Numbered from the stretch's first letter, positions 22,746 to 35,352 are shown. The stretch: 60,000 nt of DNA from Cryptomeria japonica (GCF_030272615.1 NC_081411.1:211128744-211188743), one strand, 5' to 3'. The notes: generated from the sequence alone by a model not told the origin. Translations and numbers: made by a program.

Positions 22746-24365
22746 TGTAGCTAGGAAATCGGGAAATCATCACAAGCAATTCAATATTAGTCATAGCTCA
22801 ATCACAAAAGCTCAAATGTAATGATCAATCCTAACACACTCAATAAAGACATGAAAACAAAACATTCAAGATTTGAAAATTAAGCAAACCAAATGTAGAT
22901 TTGAATGTCTCCTTCATGTGGCTCCATTGTCCTTCTTTCTCCTCCAAATAGCTTTGTTGTGGATCTCACCTACTAGTGCATGATCATGATATGAAAGCAA
23001 GTAGACAAGATGATAGCTCAAGAATACTCGAAGCGTGATTGATTCAGGAATCGATTCGAAAAGTGATTCATTCGATAATGTGATTAGATTAGGATTGAAG
23101 AAATTCATCCAATTTATAGACAAATTGGAGAGATGATCAAATTAGCATGAAGAGATTCAAATGGAAATTGCAAATCAAAAATGTCAATTATGAAAAATTA
23201 TGACAAATTTGCACTTTCTATGCAAAATTGATTGATTAATAATTCATGACAAGATTATGACAAATTTCTATGTCAAAATTGATTGATTGTCAATTATGAC
23301 AAATTATGACAAATTTCTATGTCATTCCCATGAAATTAGGAGAAAAATAGGAGGAAATTGAATTAGAAATTAGGAAAATTAGAAAATTGGAAAATAGGAA
23401 TTAGGAAATTAGAAAATGAGGAAATTAGGAATTTAGTGAATTAATTAATAATTTTTCATTTATTAATTAATTCACAAAGAGGGAATTTAGAAATTGATGA
23501 AAAATTAGGAAATTAGGAATTAGGAGAAATTAGGTAAATCAATTAATAATTTGTCATTTATTAATTAATTCACAAAAAGAGGAATAATTAGTTAGCCAAT
23601 TAAATTAAACATTTAATTATGACACGAAGACCTAGGATAAATAAATAAATTATTTAACCTAGAGGGAGAAATGATAAACAGTGTTAAATGAATAAAATCA
23701 TGAAACCCTAAAAGATGAATTAGAAATGCAAGGATGACAATTAGGTCTTGACAAAGGATAATTGATATCAATTCGATTTGATCATGATTCTGACTTGATA
23801 AAAGACCAATGCTGATAAATTATGTGATTGATAAATGCGCCAATTGACGAGGAACAATGACTAATTGATCCAAATTAAGAACAATGACGATCGATGACAA
23901 ATCGATCGCAAAATGACAAAATTGACAATCATCGATCGCAAAATGACAAAATTGACAAGAAGAAAATAATCGATGACAAAATAGATCACAAGACGACAAG
24001 ATTGATGACAAATTGATCAAAAGACAAGAATCGATGACAAATCGATCGCATGATGACAATTTTGATAAGAGGACAAAACCCTAATTAGGATTGACGATGT
24101 CCAAAATGATAAAAAATGAATACACACATAGATGCGACAGGATAAGATTGACCAAAAATCATGATTGAAGATTGTTATCGACAAGACCAAACTCAAAAGC
24201 AAGACAACTAAAGAATGCAGAAGAAGGACTCGATGCTCGCAAATGATAAAGACCAAGTATGTGACATAGGAGAAATGTTAATGCGACGCAAAAACCCTAA
24301 AATAAGGCAATGTGCAAATGTTAAAGTACGATTCCGCAAGCGTTGACCATTTTTAGGTGTCTACA
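22746..24365 (-). repeat. E2 3' LTR
   Basis: 1,620 bases, matching 33771-35352. A minus-strand TATA-like box (TATAAATT) lies at about 23112-23119. The U3 part (23886-24060) contains tandem words built on ATCGATCG and ATGACAAAATTGACAA, with one more copy than the 5' LTR. Differences from the other LTR are mostly C/T and G/A, roughly 3 percent over the first 340 bases by eye. Confidence 0.93.
23886..24060. repeat. Tandem repeat in the U3 of the E2 3' LTR
   Basis: The words CGATCG, ATCGATGACAAATCGATCG and AAAATGACAAAATTGACAA recur several times. The copy in the other LTR (34907-35045) has one unit fewer. Repeats in U3 often act as enhancer units in LTR elements; here that is only a possibility. 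Confidence 0.8.
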
Positions 24366-24379
24366 TTTTGCCCCTCTTT
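24366..24379 (-). other. E2 polypurine tract
   Basis: The minus strand reads AAAGAGGGGCAAAA next to the LTR start TGTAGACACC. It overlaps one arm of a conserved hairpin (24376-24411). Confidence 0.85.
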
Positions 24380-24411
24380 GAGACAATGCGATTTTAAGCG
24401 TTGTTTCAAAG
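24376..24411. repeat. Stem-loop beside the E2 polypurine tract
   Basis: Arms 24376-24389 (CTTTGAGACAATGC) and 24398-24411 (GCGTTGTTTCAAAG) pair over 14 positions with two G/T wobbles and an 8-base loop. Similar, shorter stems occur at 39635-39670 (E3) and 22333-22368 (E4). Confidence 0.6.
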
Positions 24412-24783
24412 AACAATAATGAAAATGCCCCAGACACTAACAATGACATATCAAAGAACAATAATGAAAATGCCTCAGACATTGACAATGACATATGCAT
24501 GCCCCCTCGAGGAATTGGCCGAAAACATGTAGAAAAGAGGCCAATTGATCGATAATAATGATAGAACATGATAGGAGCAAACGGACTGACAATCGGAGAG
24601 CAGACGCATGAAGGACAAGCAATTGAAGGTGCAAAAGACCTTGACCAACATGAGATGGAGAGAGTGCACATCCATCTATGCACTAACAAAGATCTATAAA
24701 TGAGACAAAGAGAGTGAAAATTGCTCATTTGCACTAGCCAAAGAGGAGGATTTGTTGCTCTGGAAAAGGACACGTGCAGAGAG

Positions 24784-26342
24784 ATGGTGAACATTCCAAG
24801 GGCAGATCACCTCAGAGAAAATGTATGCATGTACAGATGACCGGACAATGTGGGAGCAACGGTATGTGTCTCAAAAACCCATATTTTCAATATATGAATT
24901 TGGCTTGTGTGCAGGACATTGCGGGACCCACAAGAAATGCAAAAAGTGACTTCTGCGCTTGTGTAGGGTCTTCTATGCTTGTGTAGGGTACACAAGCGCA
25001 GGATATGTGACACAAGTGCACGATACACAACACAGGCGCAGTTGTGCCCTAGGAACTCAATTTAGGTCAAAAACAGCATGCAAATGATCCGGAAAGGGGG
25101 GATAAGGGTAGGATAGGTCAGAATAGATGAAATACACCCTGATTTGTCTATGAAATGAGAAAATGCAACCCGTAGGAGCAAACCCTGAAACTAACAAAAT
25201 ATGCCCCAATTGTGATGCAGAGTCGACAGTTTCCATTGATCACGCGGGAGAACCGACCTGACTACTTCATGTTACGACATAGACTCAGGAGCACGAACAG
25301 AGATACATTAGTAGGAATTTGGATATACTATATCACATTCATGCCCGAGATTAGGGAAAACATAGGACTGCTTACTGCATTAGTAGAGCGATGGCATTCA
25401 GAGACCTCCTCTTTCCATCTGGCGACTGGAGAGGCGACTGTGACACTAGAGGATGTATGGCATATCCTCCACATTCTGATTCATGGAGAGATGGTAGAGT
25501 ATGACCTAGTGATAGGGAGAGACGCGTTGTGTAGATTATTTGAGTGTGACGTAGATGATCTGGATATCGTGGAGAGGGAGATCGACTGGGAGACCATGGC
25601 ATCAGAGTACGATCGATGATATGTGGTGATAGCCATGGTCATAGCATGCCTACTAGCAGGAGACAGATGAGGACATGGATTCCTGATTGGATGGGGAAGA
25701 GTGCTAGAGCAGATGGCGATAGAGGGTACGGTGTACACATGGGGACCATGTGTACTAGCTATGCTATATTTTTAGTTGCATCAGATAGCATATCAGGGAG
25801 TGCAGACTTTGAGCTGTGGAGTCACATTGTTATAGGTATGGGCATTCGAGCACATAGCCATATGTCGACCGATTGCAGAGAGACAAGTATTACCACATTG
25901 ACCATATGTGTATTGCTATGGAGGAGCACTACGATAGGGTCCATTTGGATACATATTGTATTGGCGACATGAGCTAGACAGACTAAGAGAGTTCACATGG
26001 AGGCCATATCATGATTGCCCTGGATGGTCAGATGATAGTGACGAGCTACCATATTGTAGACAGGAGAGGTACCTAATCAGGTGACTAGTGAATCGCTAGA
26101 GAGTGATTGAGATGTACCTACCAGAGAGAGTCAGACGACAGTTTGGAGAGAGGCAGGATGTACCTAGGAGGACTGCACACTGTGCCCAATCTCACAGAGA
26201 GACGAGTCAGTGGGGGAGTATGATTCAGCCACACATAGCACATGCTGACTTCACATAGCTACAACAGAGATAGTGGGATTGGAGATCAGATGTGGAGGAC
26301 ATCAGGATGATAGAGGAGTATGAGAGATGGTTTTCACGATGA
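24784..26342 (+). pseudogene. E2 antisense plant-mobile-domain (PMD) gene, two exons
   Basis: Exon 1 is 24784-24822 (MVNIPRADHLREN), followed by a GTATGC donor and an intron of 398 bases ending at the TGATGCAG acceptor (25220). Exon 2 continues in phase 0 from 25221. It encodes a PMD: LLTALVERWHSETSSFHLAT then EATVTLEDVWHILHILIHGE and, later, WRPYHDCPGW and YLPERVRRQFGERQDVP. The frame stays the same to about 26342 and is broken by several TGA/TAG codons, mostly at former CGA or CAG positions. PMD proteins (PF10536; MAIN/MAIL in plants) act in genome stability and silencing, and PMDs are known inside transposons. The gene opposes the element's sense. It lacks the Gly-rich tail of the E3/E4 copies. 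Exon 1 and splice sites are inferred. Confidence 0.8.
24951..25045. repeat. GCGC-centred motif array inside the E2 PMD intron
   Basis: Two 20-base direct copies of CTTCTGCGCTTGTGTAGGGT-like sequence (24951-24990) are followed by inverted versions (ACACAAGCGCAGGAT, ACACAAGTGCACGAT, ACACAGGCGCAGTTG). CTGCGCTTGTGTA (24953-24965) and TACACAAGCGCAG (24989-25001) form a perfect 13-base inverted repeat. Confidence 0.8.
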
Positions 26343-28790
26343 CGGGATGCAATGTGTTATGACTTATGTTATTTTCCATGTATGGATGACTTATGCACTG
26401 TTTATTGTGGAACATGTATGGATGTATTTTGATGTGTTTTTGATGCATTTATAATATGAAATGGATAAAATGCTTGATGCGATGCTCGATGTGATGTTTG
26501 ATATAATGCAAATGTACTAATCAAATGGATGCAGGATGCAGCATATGTTTTTGGAGATCAGAGCACTAGACTGAACTGATTGTCCAAACTGACGGAAGAA
26601 ATGTTAGTAAGAAGAAATGAGACAGAGGAGAGTTAGAGATGAAGAAAAACTTGTTTTCAGTAATGCACTTTGTAGGTGAGAACCTTTATTTAATGTAGCA
26701 AAATGGATGCGTAGCATCATGGCATGGAAGGCCAGAGCTGAAATGCAACCCTTTCTGCAAAAGATAGATGCATCGCAGACAAACAACAAGCACAACAAAA
26801 AAAGAAAGGGACCATGAACCATCCCGGTCACTCTAAATCACTCAGTGACATCATCGAGCAACATAGGAACATGATCGAAGCCAAAGATAAATCAGTAAGA
26901 AGATAAGATGCACAAATTCCAACAAGTCAAACAAACATCTTGATCTTCATTGTCAAAAATTGAAAGTGTTGATAGGACGATCATGCTATCTGGTTTCAGG
27001 GAATGCAGTACCCCGTCTAAGATAGGACACAGTCTAGTTTCGAGTATACCACACCCTGTATAAGACCCATGATAGTAGTGACAAGGACAAATAATATTGA
27101 TGTTGATGTTCGATTGATATGACAATTGTGATCAGTTTGAAGTCTAGTTTGATTGAAAAGTTCATCTGTTAACACATGATTGCATTAAAGCACAGCGTTG
27201 GATTGCAAGTCATTGGATGTATACTCAATGAGCTATCTATGCACAGAGGGATTATTTATTGTAAAATCCTTGTTTTTGTTTTGGTTTTCGAGTTTTTACA
27301 ATTTTTTTTTGTGTTCATTTTTTCAAGACTTTATATGATTTGTGTAGGGATTTTTTTTTTCAAGACATTTTTTTTATTTTTAGAGATTTTTTCAGGACAT
27401 TATTTGATTTTTAGGGATTATTTCCAGACATTTTTCAATTTTTTTGGATTATTTCAGGACATTTTTCAGTTTTATGATTTTTTTCAGGACACTTTGATTT
27501 TTAGAGATTTTTTCAGGAAATTATTTGATTTTTTTGGATTTTTTTCAGGACATTTTTCAATTTTTAGGGATTATTTCAAGACATTTTTCAAATTTTTATG
27601 ATTTTTTCAGGACATTTTTCAATTTTTATGATTTTTTCAAGACATTTTTCAATTTTTTTGGATTATTTCAGGACATTTTGCAATTTTTTATGATTTTTTT
27701 TAGGACATTTTGCAATTTTTTTGGATTATTTCAGGACATTTTTCAAATTTTTTATGATTTTTTTAAGGACATTTTCCAGTTTTTTATGATTTTTTCAGGA
27801 CATTTTTCAATTTTTTAGGGATTTTTTTCAGGACATTATATGATTTTTAGGGATTTTTTATGATTTTGCCCCCAATGTCTAGCAAGGCAAGGAATATGAC
27901 AGGTGAATAAATAGGCTTGCTAAAATGATGGTGGATAGAGGGAAGACAAAGGCCTTTTATTATGGAGACAATACAGATGCAATTTTCAAGGGCTATTGCA
28001 TGATGGGACAAGAGACTGGATAGGACAATGTAAAGCAGGAACATGGCATGAGGGACATGTCAAGAGGTGTTTTAAACCATGTTTAAATTTTGCGTCCTTA
28101 TGTCAGATCAAGATCAAGGAATGAAAAAAAGTGTATGGATAGTGATAAGAGATGGATAGGATAAGAAAGAACAAGAATGGATAAGGAACATGGACTGAAG
28201 GTCGGGGTAGGCTAAGGGATAGTGGCAAAAAGTTGCAATAAGCCAGGGAATATGGATGAAAGGTTGTAATAAGCAAATGGATAAAGACCAAAAGCTATGA
28301 TAGACTAAAAGCTGCAAACAAGATGCATGATGCTCATGATGATCCTCAGCCTTGTCAAGATCAAAGGTGGAAAGGGAAAATGGACATGAGGGACAATAGG
28401 ATATGAAGGGTAATGACAAGGGTTCAATAGGATAGTGAAGGGCAATAAGATATGAAGTAGGAAAACTGCCCCCAAGTACGGTATGCAAGAAGTTCATAGA
28501 TTATGCATGACGCATGTTTGCCAGGTTTTCATCACGGTACTTGCCCAAGGCACCTATTTGCCAGGTTTTCACCAGTGGATGAATTATTTCTCTTTATTTT
28601 TTTCTTTTGGCCTTTTTTTTTCTCACTTTTTTTTTTTTTTTTGCATTTTGACCTTTTCAATAGAAGATGGACACATGATAGGGGATGGAAGAAGGACTCA
28701 AGCATCTTTTTGTTTGGATAGTAGCCTTGAAAAAAAAATGGACCATGACCTTTAAAAGTATGCTCAAAGACATTGGTAGGATAAGGACAT
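26343..28790. other. E2 spacer with T-rich array; no gene
   Basis: Noncoding. It holds gatg-rich sequence to about 26530, the T-rich 31-bp array (27320-27860), and a block at 28530-28600 (TTGCCAGGTTTTCA, GGTACTTGCCCAAGG) shared with 45240-45330 of E3 and 59010-59110 of E4. Frames 27176-27818 are Phe-rich artefacts of the array. Confidence 0.6.
27320..27860. repeat. T-rich tandem array, about 17 units of about 31 bp
   Basis: The unit is TTTTTCAGGACATTTTTCAA followed by about ten t/a/g-rich bases. CAGGACAT-type words occur at about 27325, 27361, 27392, 27423, 27456, 27484, 27513, 27547, 27576, 27608, 27639, 27669, 27702, 27732, 27764, 27796 and 27830. Units vary by small indels. In the element's sense strand it is A-rich with TGTCCTGAAAAA words. 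Confidence 0.9.
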
Positions 28791-28819
28791 GGAAAAAGAG
28801 ATGAAACTAAGGTGAGGAT

Positions 28820-31674
28820 TTATGCAAAGGATTGGACCAAAGGGATCGAAGGATGGAAAATATGCATTGAATAATGGATAGGGTATTGGAAGAATTGTGC
28901 TTGAGTAGATGGAAATGAAGGCAAGATCAACATTGGCACACACCTTGAGGGGTGATGGACTGATGGAGGAAAAATGGATTTCAGATTGTGAGATTTGGAT
29001 GGAGGAATAGCTTGGGATTTTGGGACATAAGGGCCCAAAATGGATGAAGAAGGCGGTGGAGGAACAAATTTGAGAGGTTTGGATGGAGGAATAGAAATTT
29101 TGGATGCCAAGTTGGATGTTTCTTTAGGATTTTGTGCTTCAAGGAGCCGCTTAGGGATCCACATGGTTTTTGATTTTTCATGCTTTTGTGGTTCCTTCGT
29201 GTGTATTGCTTGCACAAGGGATTTAGGAACCCATATATATTTTGACTTTGCTTTATTTTGCTCAGTGGGCCTTTGTGGCCTTTTGGATATTTCTTTTTCT
29301 TTTTGGATCATATTGTTCTTTGTTTTGACATGTCAATTATATTGGACATGTTGATCCTTGTATACATGTGGATTGCTAGACTTATGACTTTTACACTTGG
29401 CATCCAAATTGCTTGGAGGGAGAAAGGAATGCATGGATGGATATGAATGAAATGGAGTTCTTTTGGATGGATGAAATTTACTCAAGGATGTGTGCCTTTG
29501 TTGACCTTGCATAGAGGACAAAGGGATATAAGGACCTAAGATGGATGGAAGGTATGATGGGGAAGGTGTATGTTTGATTTTGATGGAGGGATACCAATAT
29601 CTTGAGAGCAAGTTGTGTAGACATGACCCTTAAGATATTCTTTAACATGAAGGGATTCTTGCTTATGGAGATCTACTCCTTTGCCTTTATGAATATCTTG
29701 ACTTGTAGGATACTCTTTTCTTTGGGAAGAAGACGCGAGTCCATTATGAGGTGGATATGATATGAGAGAAATAATGAGATCTTGAAGTGGATCGGATTGC
29801 ACCAAAGTGGAAGAACCCATTATGCATGTCAAGGGTTCATGAACATCTTGCACTGACACGTTAGAATCATGAGTGGGATTAGGATCATAAGGGGGACTAG
29901 GATTGTGTAGTGGACATGGTTCAATGATAGGCTCTTTAAGAGATGGAATGGGAGAAATAATGGGATCATCAAAAGAAATGGGATCTTGGAGTGGATATGC
30001 GGGATTAGGACGTGGAGATGGAGGAACAAAAGGATCTTGTGGAGGATCTGAAGGAATAATTTGATCTTGACAAGGAGGAAAATCATTGGAATCCTCTTTA
30101 AAGGTGCTTTGCTCTTGACTTTCAATGGGATCATCATAAAGGATGGAAAGGATATCTTGATCTTTCTCAGGAAGTGGAATGTCAATGGGATTTGAAAGGA
30201 CATTGTTTTCATGAAATGGAAGGGGATCGTTTGGGATTGGATGAACTGGGATATCTTGATCTTGCCCGGGGAATGGAGTGTCAATAGGACTTTGGATAGG
30301 ATGGACAAGAATAGGGGAATCATCATGAGTGTCTGGGAACATGGGGTCCTGGTCAACAATTGGATGGGACAATAAGGTTTCAGGATCTTGATCTTGATAT
30401 GTTTCAAGACACATTTCTTCATGCTCTAAATTATCCTCTTGACATGGGGTTGGACTTTGGATATGCATGGAGGATTCTGACAAGGAATCAATGATTTGGC
30501 ATGAAGGGGATGCACTTTGAACATTTGTGATGGATTCTGGCAAGGAATCAATGCTTGAACATGAGGAAGAGGGACTTTGAATGGGGTCCTCTAAAATAGG
30601 TAATGGCAATAAAGTGCATGGTGGCATTGTGTCTTGTATTTTTGAAACATGACAAGGATGTGCATCATGAATTGGATTATCTTGGCAATCAATTATGGAT
30701 AGCTCTTGGATAATTTCATCCTTAGGTGTATTGTTTGATGAGGACAATATGGAAGGTTCTTGTGAAACTTCTAAAGGTGTAGGGATAGATGCCACTGGAG
30801 AGTCAATTTGTTTGCGGGGGGATGAGGCAGTGCTAGACATAAGTGTATTATTTTGATCTTCCTCAAAGAACTCACTTGGTAATTTCCTTAAGAGCACTGC
30901 AATAAAGCCACCTTTCTTTCGAGGTTTTGACATAGTTGTATCTGGAATTTGAGCTTGTTTAGCAAGGAGTTGGTTCTGATCTAATGTCATGTTTTGATAT
31001 TGGACTTGGTTCAATTGTTCTGACATGTTTGAAACTTGGGTTGGTGTGTGCTGCAACCTTTGTTTCTGAATGTTTGGTTGTAGTTGTTGACATTGATATG
31101 TTGATTGAACTTGTTGATATTCCACCATTGGTTGAACTATTTGTTGACATTGTATAGTTGGTTGGACATATTGTTGAAATTGGACCATTGGTTGTGTTGG
31201 TTGTATATGTTGGACCATTGGTTGTATTGGTTGAAAATTTGATTGATAGTAAACACCTTCTTGTTCTTATTGTGGAGGCACATAATGTTGAAATTGATGT
31301 TGTCTCTTTTCTTGAAATTGTTTCATCATCTCTATTTGTTAGAGGAGAGCTGGTATGTCTAATCATTCAAGAAGAGATCTTACATCAATTGGCTCAATCT
31401 TTGGATTTCGATCTGGAAATTTTTGAAACATTTTGGACATTTGTGATCTATTCTTGTCAATGTTTTTCACTCTGTGTTCCAATATCTCCTCTTCTTGAGC
31501 TAGTTTCTCCTCTAGTTTTTGTATTTGGACATTTACATCATCATGATAAGTTTGATCCAAGTTTTGAGACATGTATAGATTGGATTGACATGATTGATTG
31601 CTCAATTGTGATGACATGGCTTCGTAAGAAGGTTGAGACCTCATTTCAACAAACATGTCACTATGCAAATGCAA
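28820..31674 (-). pseudogene. E2 Q/P-rich ORF, about 950 codons, unknown function
   Basis: This occupies the place where gag-pol would be. The start at 31674 gives MHLHSDMFVEMRSQPSYEAM, then a charged coiled-coil segment (VQIQKLEEKLAQEEEILEHR). After three stops (31363 and the two that follow) the same frame continues as a Gln-rich, prion-like stretch built on QPMVQ and QYQQVQ words, then a long D/P/S-rich part with DPI, QDQD and PIPND words (31218-29536). The ORF shifts frame near 29600 and ends with two W-V/I-P-K repeats (KSKYIWVPKSLVQA and KSKTMWIPKRLLEA) and a Pro/Ser-rich tail to 28820. I recognise no Gag, protease or polymerase motif. It could be a derived structural protein of a non-autonomous element. 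Confidence 0.6.
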
Positions 31675-31699
31675 TATTTTTGGATTTTTTTTTTTTTAA

Positions 31700-33746
31700 G
31701 GATGATGTATGATATGCAGCTAAATGCAAACTAAACAGATGGAAATGCAATCTATGGCAAGAATGCAACCTATGTTTTTGTTCTTTTTTCAAGATTTTGA
31801 CAAACTTATGAATGCAATTCTAAAAATGAGACCCTTAGGAAATTGAAATGATGTCTAGACCCCAAAGGACAAAAGGACCAAGTGACAAAAGGACAAAATG
31901 ACAATGTCTCCCCTATATGCTTGGATACTAAGCTAGGTTTGACCAAATGACATTGATCACAAAAAGAGAAAAGGTTTGATAAGGTCTAGACCTCCTAACA
32001 ATGACTTAGGGTTTATCAAAGATTTGAATTACTCAAGTATGACAAAACCTAGTTTTGACACTATATGCAAAGGGACAATTAATATGCAAGTGATCCTAAT
32101 ATGATATGATAATGACTTAAGCTTAATGAAGGGACCTAGGGTATGCACATGCAAATGTATGACAATGTCAACCTAAGGTTGAATTATGAAATGGTATTAC
32201 TCTAATGCAAGAGGACACATGCAAAATGGATGACTTTTATTGATATACGAAAGGAGTATGACTTAGGTGAAAACCTAACCTTGGTACTTGACAATGACTT
32301 TGCAAAATGCAAACCTAGGATGAACCTAAATCTAAGTGACATGAATGTTGAGACAAGATTTTGAAAAATGTTTGACAACCATGTTTGAAGGTGTTTTGAA
32401 CTTTGCTGAATGAAATGTTCTTGTGTTTAACCTTGTTTTGAATCAATTTGTCTTGCTTTTGAAATGAGATGCAATTCAACTTTTGACAAGCAAAGAAGAC
32501 AAGATATTTCAACTTAGACTCAAGAAAATCATGCTCATTCACACATTTCGTATGGTAGGTAAGGACAGTAGGTACTTAAGAGGTAGACTCATTATGAGAT
32601 TCAAGGAGAATACATAGATTCTTGACCCCATGGGCTCCCCTCCACGGCACTCACTTCTCAAGGCAACCAAGCATCAATCCCCATGGAAATCTCCCCATGG
32701 CGAACTTAGTATCTCTTCCAAGTATCCAAACTTGTCCTTCTCAAGCAACTAGAAGGATTTTTGGCCTCTAAATACAAGGTGTTTAGTAAGGATTTCTATT
32801 AAGCATTACTACTTGATGTCATGCAAGCGTGATTGAGACATTAAGCCCACCAAGGTACCAAACAAATGTAGTCACGCAAGCACGATTTAGACTATGAGGT
32901 CCTACTTAGATGTTGATATGAGAAAGAGTTCAAGGGCCATCACTTCCCAAGTAACTATAGTTCCCATGTAACCCTTCCTTCAAAGCTTTCGCTCATCAGG
33001 TATTTATTTATATTGAGTTAGAATGCCAAGGTATTCTAGCCATACTCACTTTGGGTCATTCCCTTCTCACGATTGTCACTTTCTTGCAAAAGCAAATGGT
33101 CAGGAAGGCAAGCCTCTAAAGGTAACACACAATCAAAAACATGAGCATGGTATCGAAGATCTGAATTTATGATCACCCTAAGAAGGATGAGAGCATCCTC
33201 TCCTACTCCAATGTCAAACTCAACAATCAAAGAAAACATACATTCATTCCATCCTATTTAGAAATCATACTAGGTGCCTAAATATTAATTACAAACACAA
33301 AGTTTAGGTGTAGTCCAAGGCAACCTGCAAAACCCAAGTCAGAAGTTTGATATGTTTAGTCTTTGACTATCGAACCTGCATAAAATGTGTTAGTAGTTTC
33401 ATTTGTTGTCTTTGTCATGCATATGCCAAGGTTCTGCACAAAGAATCAGTACCAAAAAACCAAAAAAAAAGCAGAAATAGAATGCAAAAGAAAACAATTT
33501 GCAAGTGAAAAACACTGTCCTTTACCTCTGTTTCTGGCCCTACATAGGTGCAGAATGTCTGACATAGGCACAGAATGCTTGACACAGGCATAGACTGTCC
33601 TTGACACAGGTGCAAAACACTTAACACGGGTGCAGAATGCTTGACACAGGCACAGAAGTTCCCAGAAAGCCCTGCATTACCCTGTTTCTTGGGTTTTTAA
33701 CCTGTAAATCAACTCAAAGGCACTCAAAAGCATGGTTAAGTGGTTA
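31700..33746 (-). other. E2 5' leader, about 2 kb
   Basis: Untranslated leader between the PBS and the Q/P-rich ORF. It contains the motif array at 33541-33658. A GGTAGGTAAGGA word (about 32554) and a CTTTCGCTC-type word (about 32987) are also present in the E3 leader (53950 and 54318), suggesting shared ancestry of the leaders. No conserved coding frame is seen. Confidence 0.6.
33541..33658. repeat. Motif array in the E2 5' leader, six units of about 20 bp
   Basis: The consensus is TTGACACAGGCACAGAATGC, with variants such as GACATAGGCACAGAATGC and AACACGGGTGCAGAATGC. Read in the element's sense, units become GCATTCTGTGCCTGTGTCAA, which matches the direct motif in the PMD intron (CTTCTGCGCTTGTGTAGG) read in the PMD sense. 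Confidence 0.85.
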
Positions 33747-33765
33747 GTTCACGTTGGGTTCACCA
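33747..33765 (-). promoter_or_regulatory. E2 primer-binding site
   Basis: The minus strand reads TGGTGAACCCAACGTGAAC five bases inside the 5' LTR. It is close to the E3 PBS (TGGTGACCCCGACGTGAA), so both probably use the same tRNA, which I did not assign. Confidence 0.8.
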
Positions 33766-33770
33766 ATTAA

Positions 33771-35352
33771 TGTAGCTAGGAAATCGGGAAATCATCACAA
33801 GCAATTCAATATTAGTCATAGCTCAATCACAAAAGCTCAAATGCAATGATCAATCCTAACACACTCAATAAAGACATGAAAACAAAACATTCAAGATTTG
33901 AAAATTAAGTAAACCAAATGTAGATTTGAATGTCTCCTTCATGTGGCTCCATTGTCCTTCTTTCTCCTTCAAATAGCTTTGTTGTGGATCTCACCTACTA
34001 GTGCATGATCATGATATGAAAGCAAGTAGACAAAATGATAGCTCAAGAATACTTGAAGTGTGATTGATTTGGGAATCGATTCAAAAAGTGATTCATTCGA
34101 TAATGTGATTAGATTAGGATTGAAGAAATTCACCCAATTTATAGACAAATTAGAGAGATGATCAAATTAGCATGAAGAGATTCAAATGGAAATTGCAAAT
34201 CAAAAATATCAATTATGAAAAATTATGACAAATTTGCACTTTCTATGCAAAATTGATTGATTGATAATTCATGACAAGATTATGACAAATCTCTATGTCA
34301 AAATTGATTGATTGTCAATTATGACAAATTATGACAAATTTCTATGTCATTCCCATGAAATTAGGAGAAAAATAGGAGGAAATTGAATTAGAAATTAGGA
34401 AAATTGGAAAATAGGAATTAGGAAATTAGAAAATGAGGAAATTAGGAATTTAGTGAATTAATTAATAATTTTTCATTTATTAATTAATTCACAAAGAGGG
34501 AATTTAGAAATTGATGAAAGATTAGGAAATTAGGAATTAGGAGAAATTAGGTAAATCAATTAATAATTTGTCATTTATTAATTAATTCACAAAAAGAGGA
34601 ATAATTAGTTAGCTAATTAAATTAAACATTTAATTGTGACATGAAGACCTAGGATAAATAAATAAATTATTTAACCTAGAGGGAGAAATGACAAATAGGG
34701 TTAAATGAATAAAATCATGAAACCCTAAAAGATGAATTAGAAATGCAAGGATGACAATTAGGTCTTGACAAAGGATAATTGATATCGATTTGATTTGATC
34801 ATGATTCTGACTTGATAAAAGACCTATGCTGATAAATGATGTGATTGATAAATGTGCCAATTGACGAGGAACAATGACTAATTGATCCAAATTAAGAACA
34901 ATGACGATCGATGACAAATCGATCGCAAAATGACAAAATTGACAAGAAGACAAGAATCGATGACAAAATAGATCACAAGACGACAAGATTGATGACAAAT
35001 TGATCAAAAGACAAGAATCGATGACAAATCGATCGCATGATGACAAGTTTGATAAGAGGACAAAACCCTAATTAGGATTGACAATGTCCAAAATGATGAC
35101 AAATGAATACACACATAGATGCAACAGGATAAGATTGACCAAAAATCATGACTGAAGATTGTTATCGACAAGACCAAATTTGAAAGCGAGACAACTGAAG
35201 AATGCAGAAGAAGGACTCGATGCTCGCAAATGATAAAGACCAAGTGGGTGACATAGGAGAAATGTTAATGCAATGCAAAAACCCTAAAATAAGGTAATGC
35301 GCAAATGTTAAAGTACGATTCCGCAAGCGTTGACCATTTTTAGGTGTCTACA
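33771..35352 (-). repeat. E2 5' LTR
   Basis: 1,582 bases, the promoter copy for the minus-strand element. The TATA-like box is at about 34136-34144. It lacks one internal repeat unit of about 36 bases present in the 3' LTR near 23926-23962, which accounts for the length difference. Confidence 0.93.
34907..35045. repeat. Tandem repeat in the U3 of the E2 5' LTR
   Basis: The counterpart of 23886-24060, with one repeat unit fewer. The apparent C/H-rich ORF at 34630-35046 on the minus strand derives from this repeat and is not a gene. Confidence 0.8.

Larger units (their letters stand above)
22746..35352 (-). mobile_element. E2: non-autonomous LTR retrotransposon without recognisable gag-pol
   Basis: A 12.6 kb element. 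The LTRs start TGTAGCTAGG and end GGTGTCTACA on the + strand. Flanks are GTTGC (left) and GTCGC (right), a 5-bp duplication with one C/T difference. The PBS (33747-33765) and PPT (24366-24379) give minus-strand orientation. The interior holds, in sense order, a 2 kb leader with a motif array, a decayed Q/P-rich ORF of about 950 codons, T-rich repeats and, on the opposite strand, a PMD gene. No RT, RNase H or integrase is visible in any frame. PBS and PPT similarity to E3 suggests that an E3/E4-like partner supplied the enzymes. Confidence 0.9.

Noticed and set aside
27176-27818. Phe-rich frames of 141 and 97 codons
   Set aside because: Produced by the T-rich 31-bp array; no stop by chance of composition.
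27320-27860. CRISPR-like regular array
   Set aside because: There are no distinct spacers, the units vary gradually, and the setting is a plant retroelement.
34630-35046. Cys/His-rich ORF on the minus strand
   Set aside because: It lies wholly inside the E2 LTR and comes from the U3 tandem repeat.
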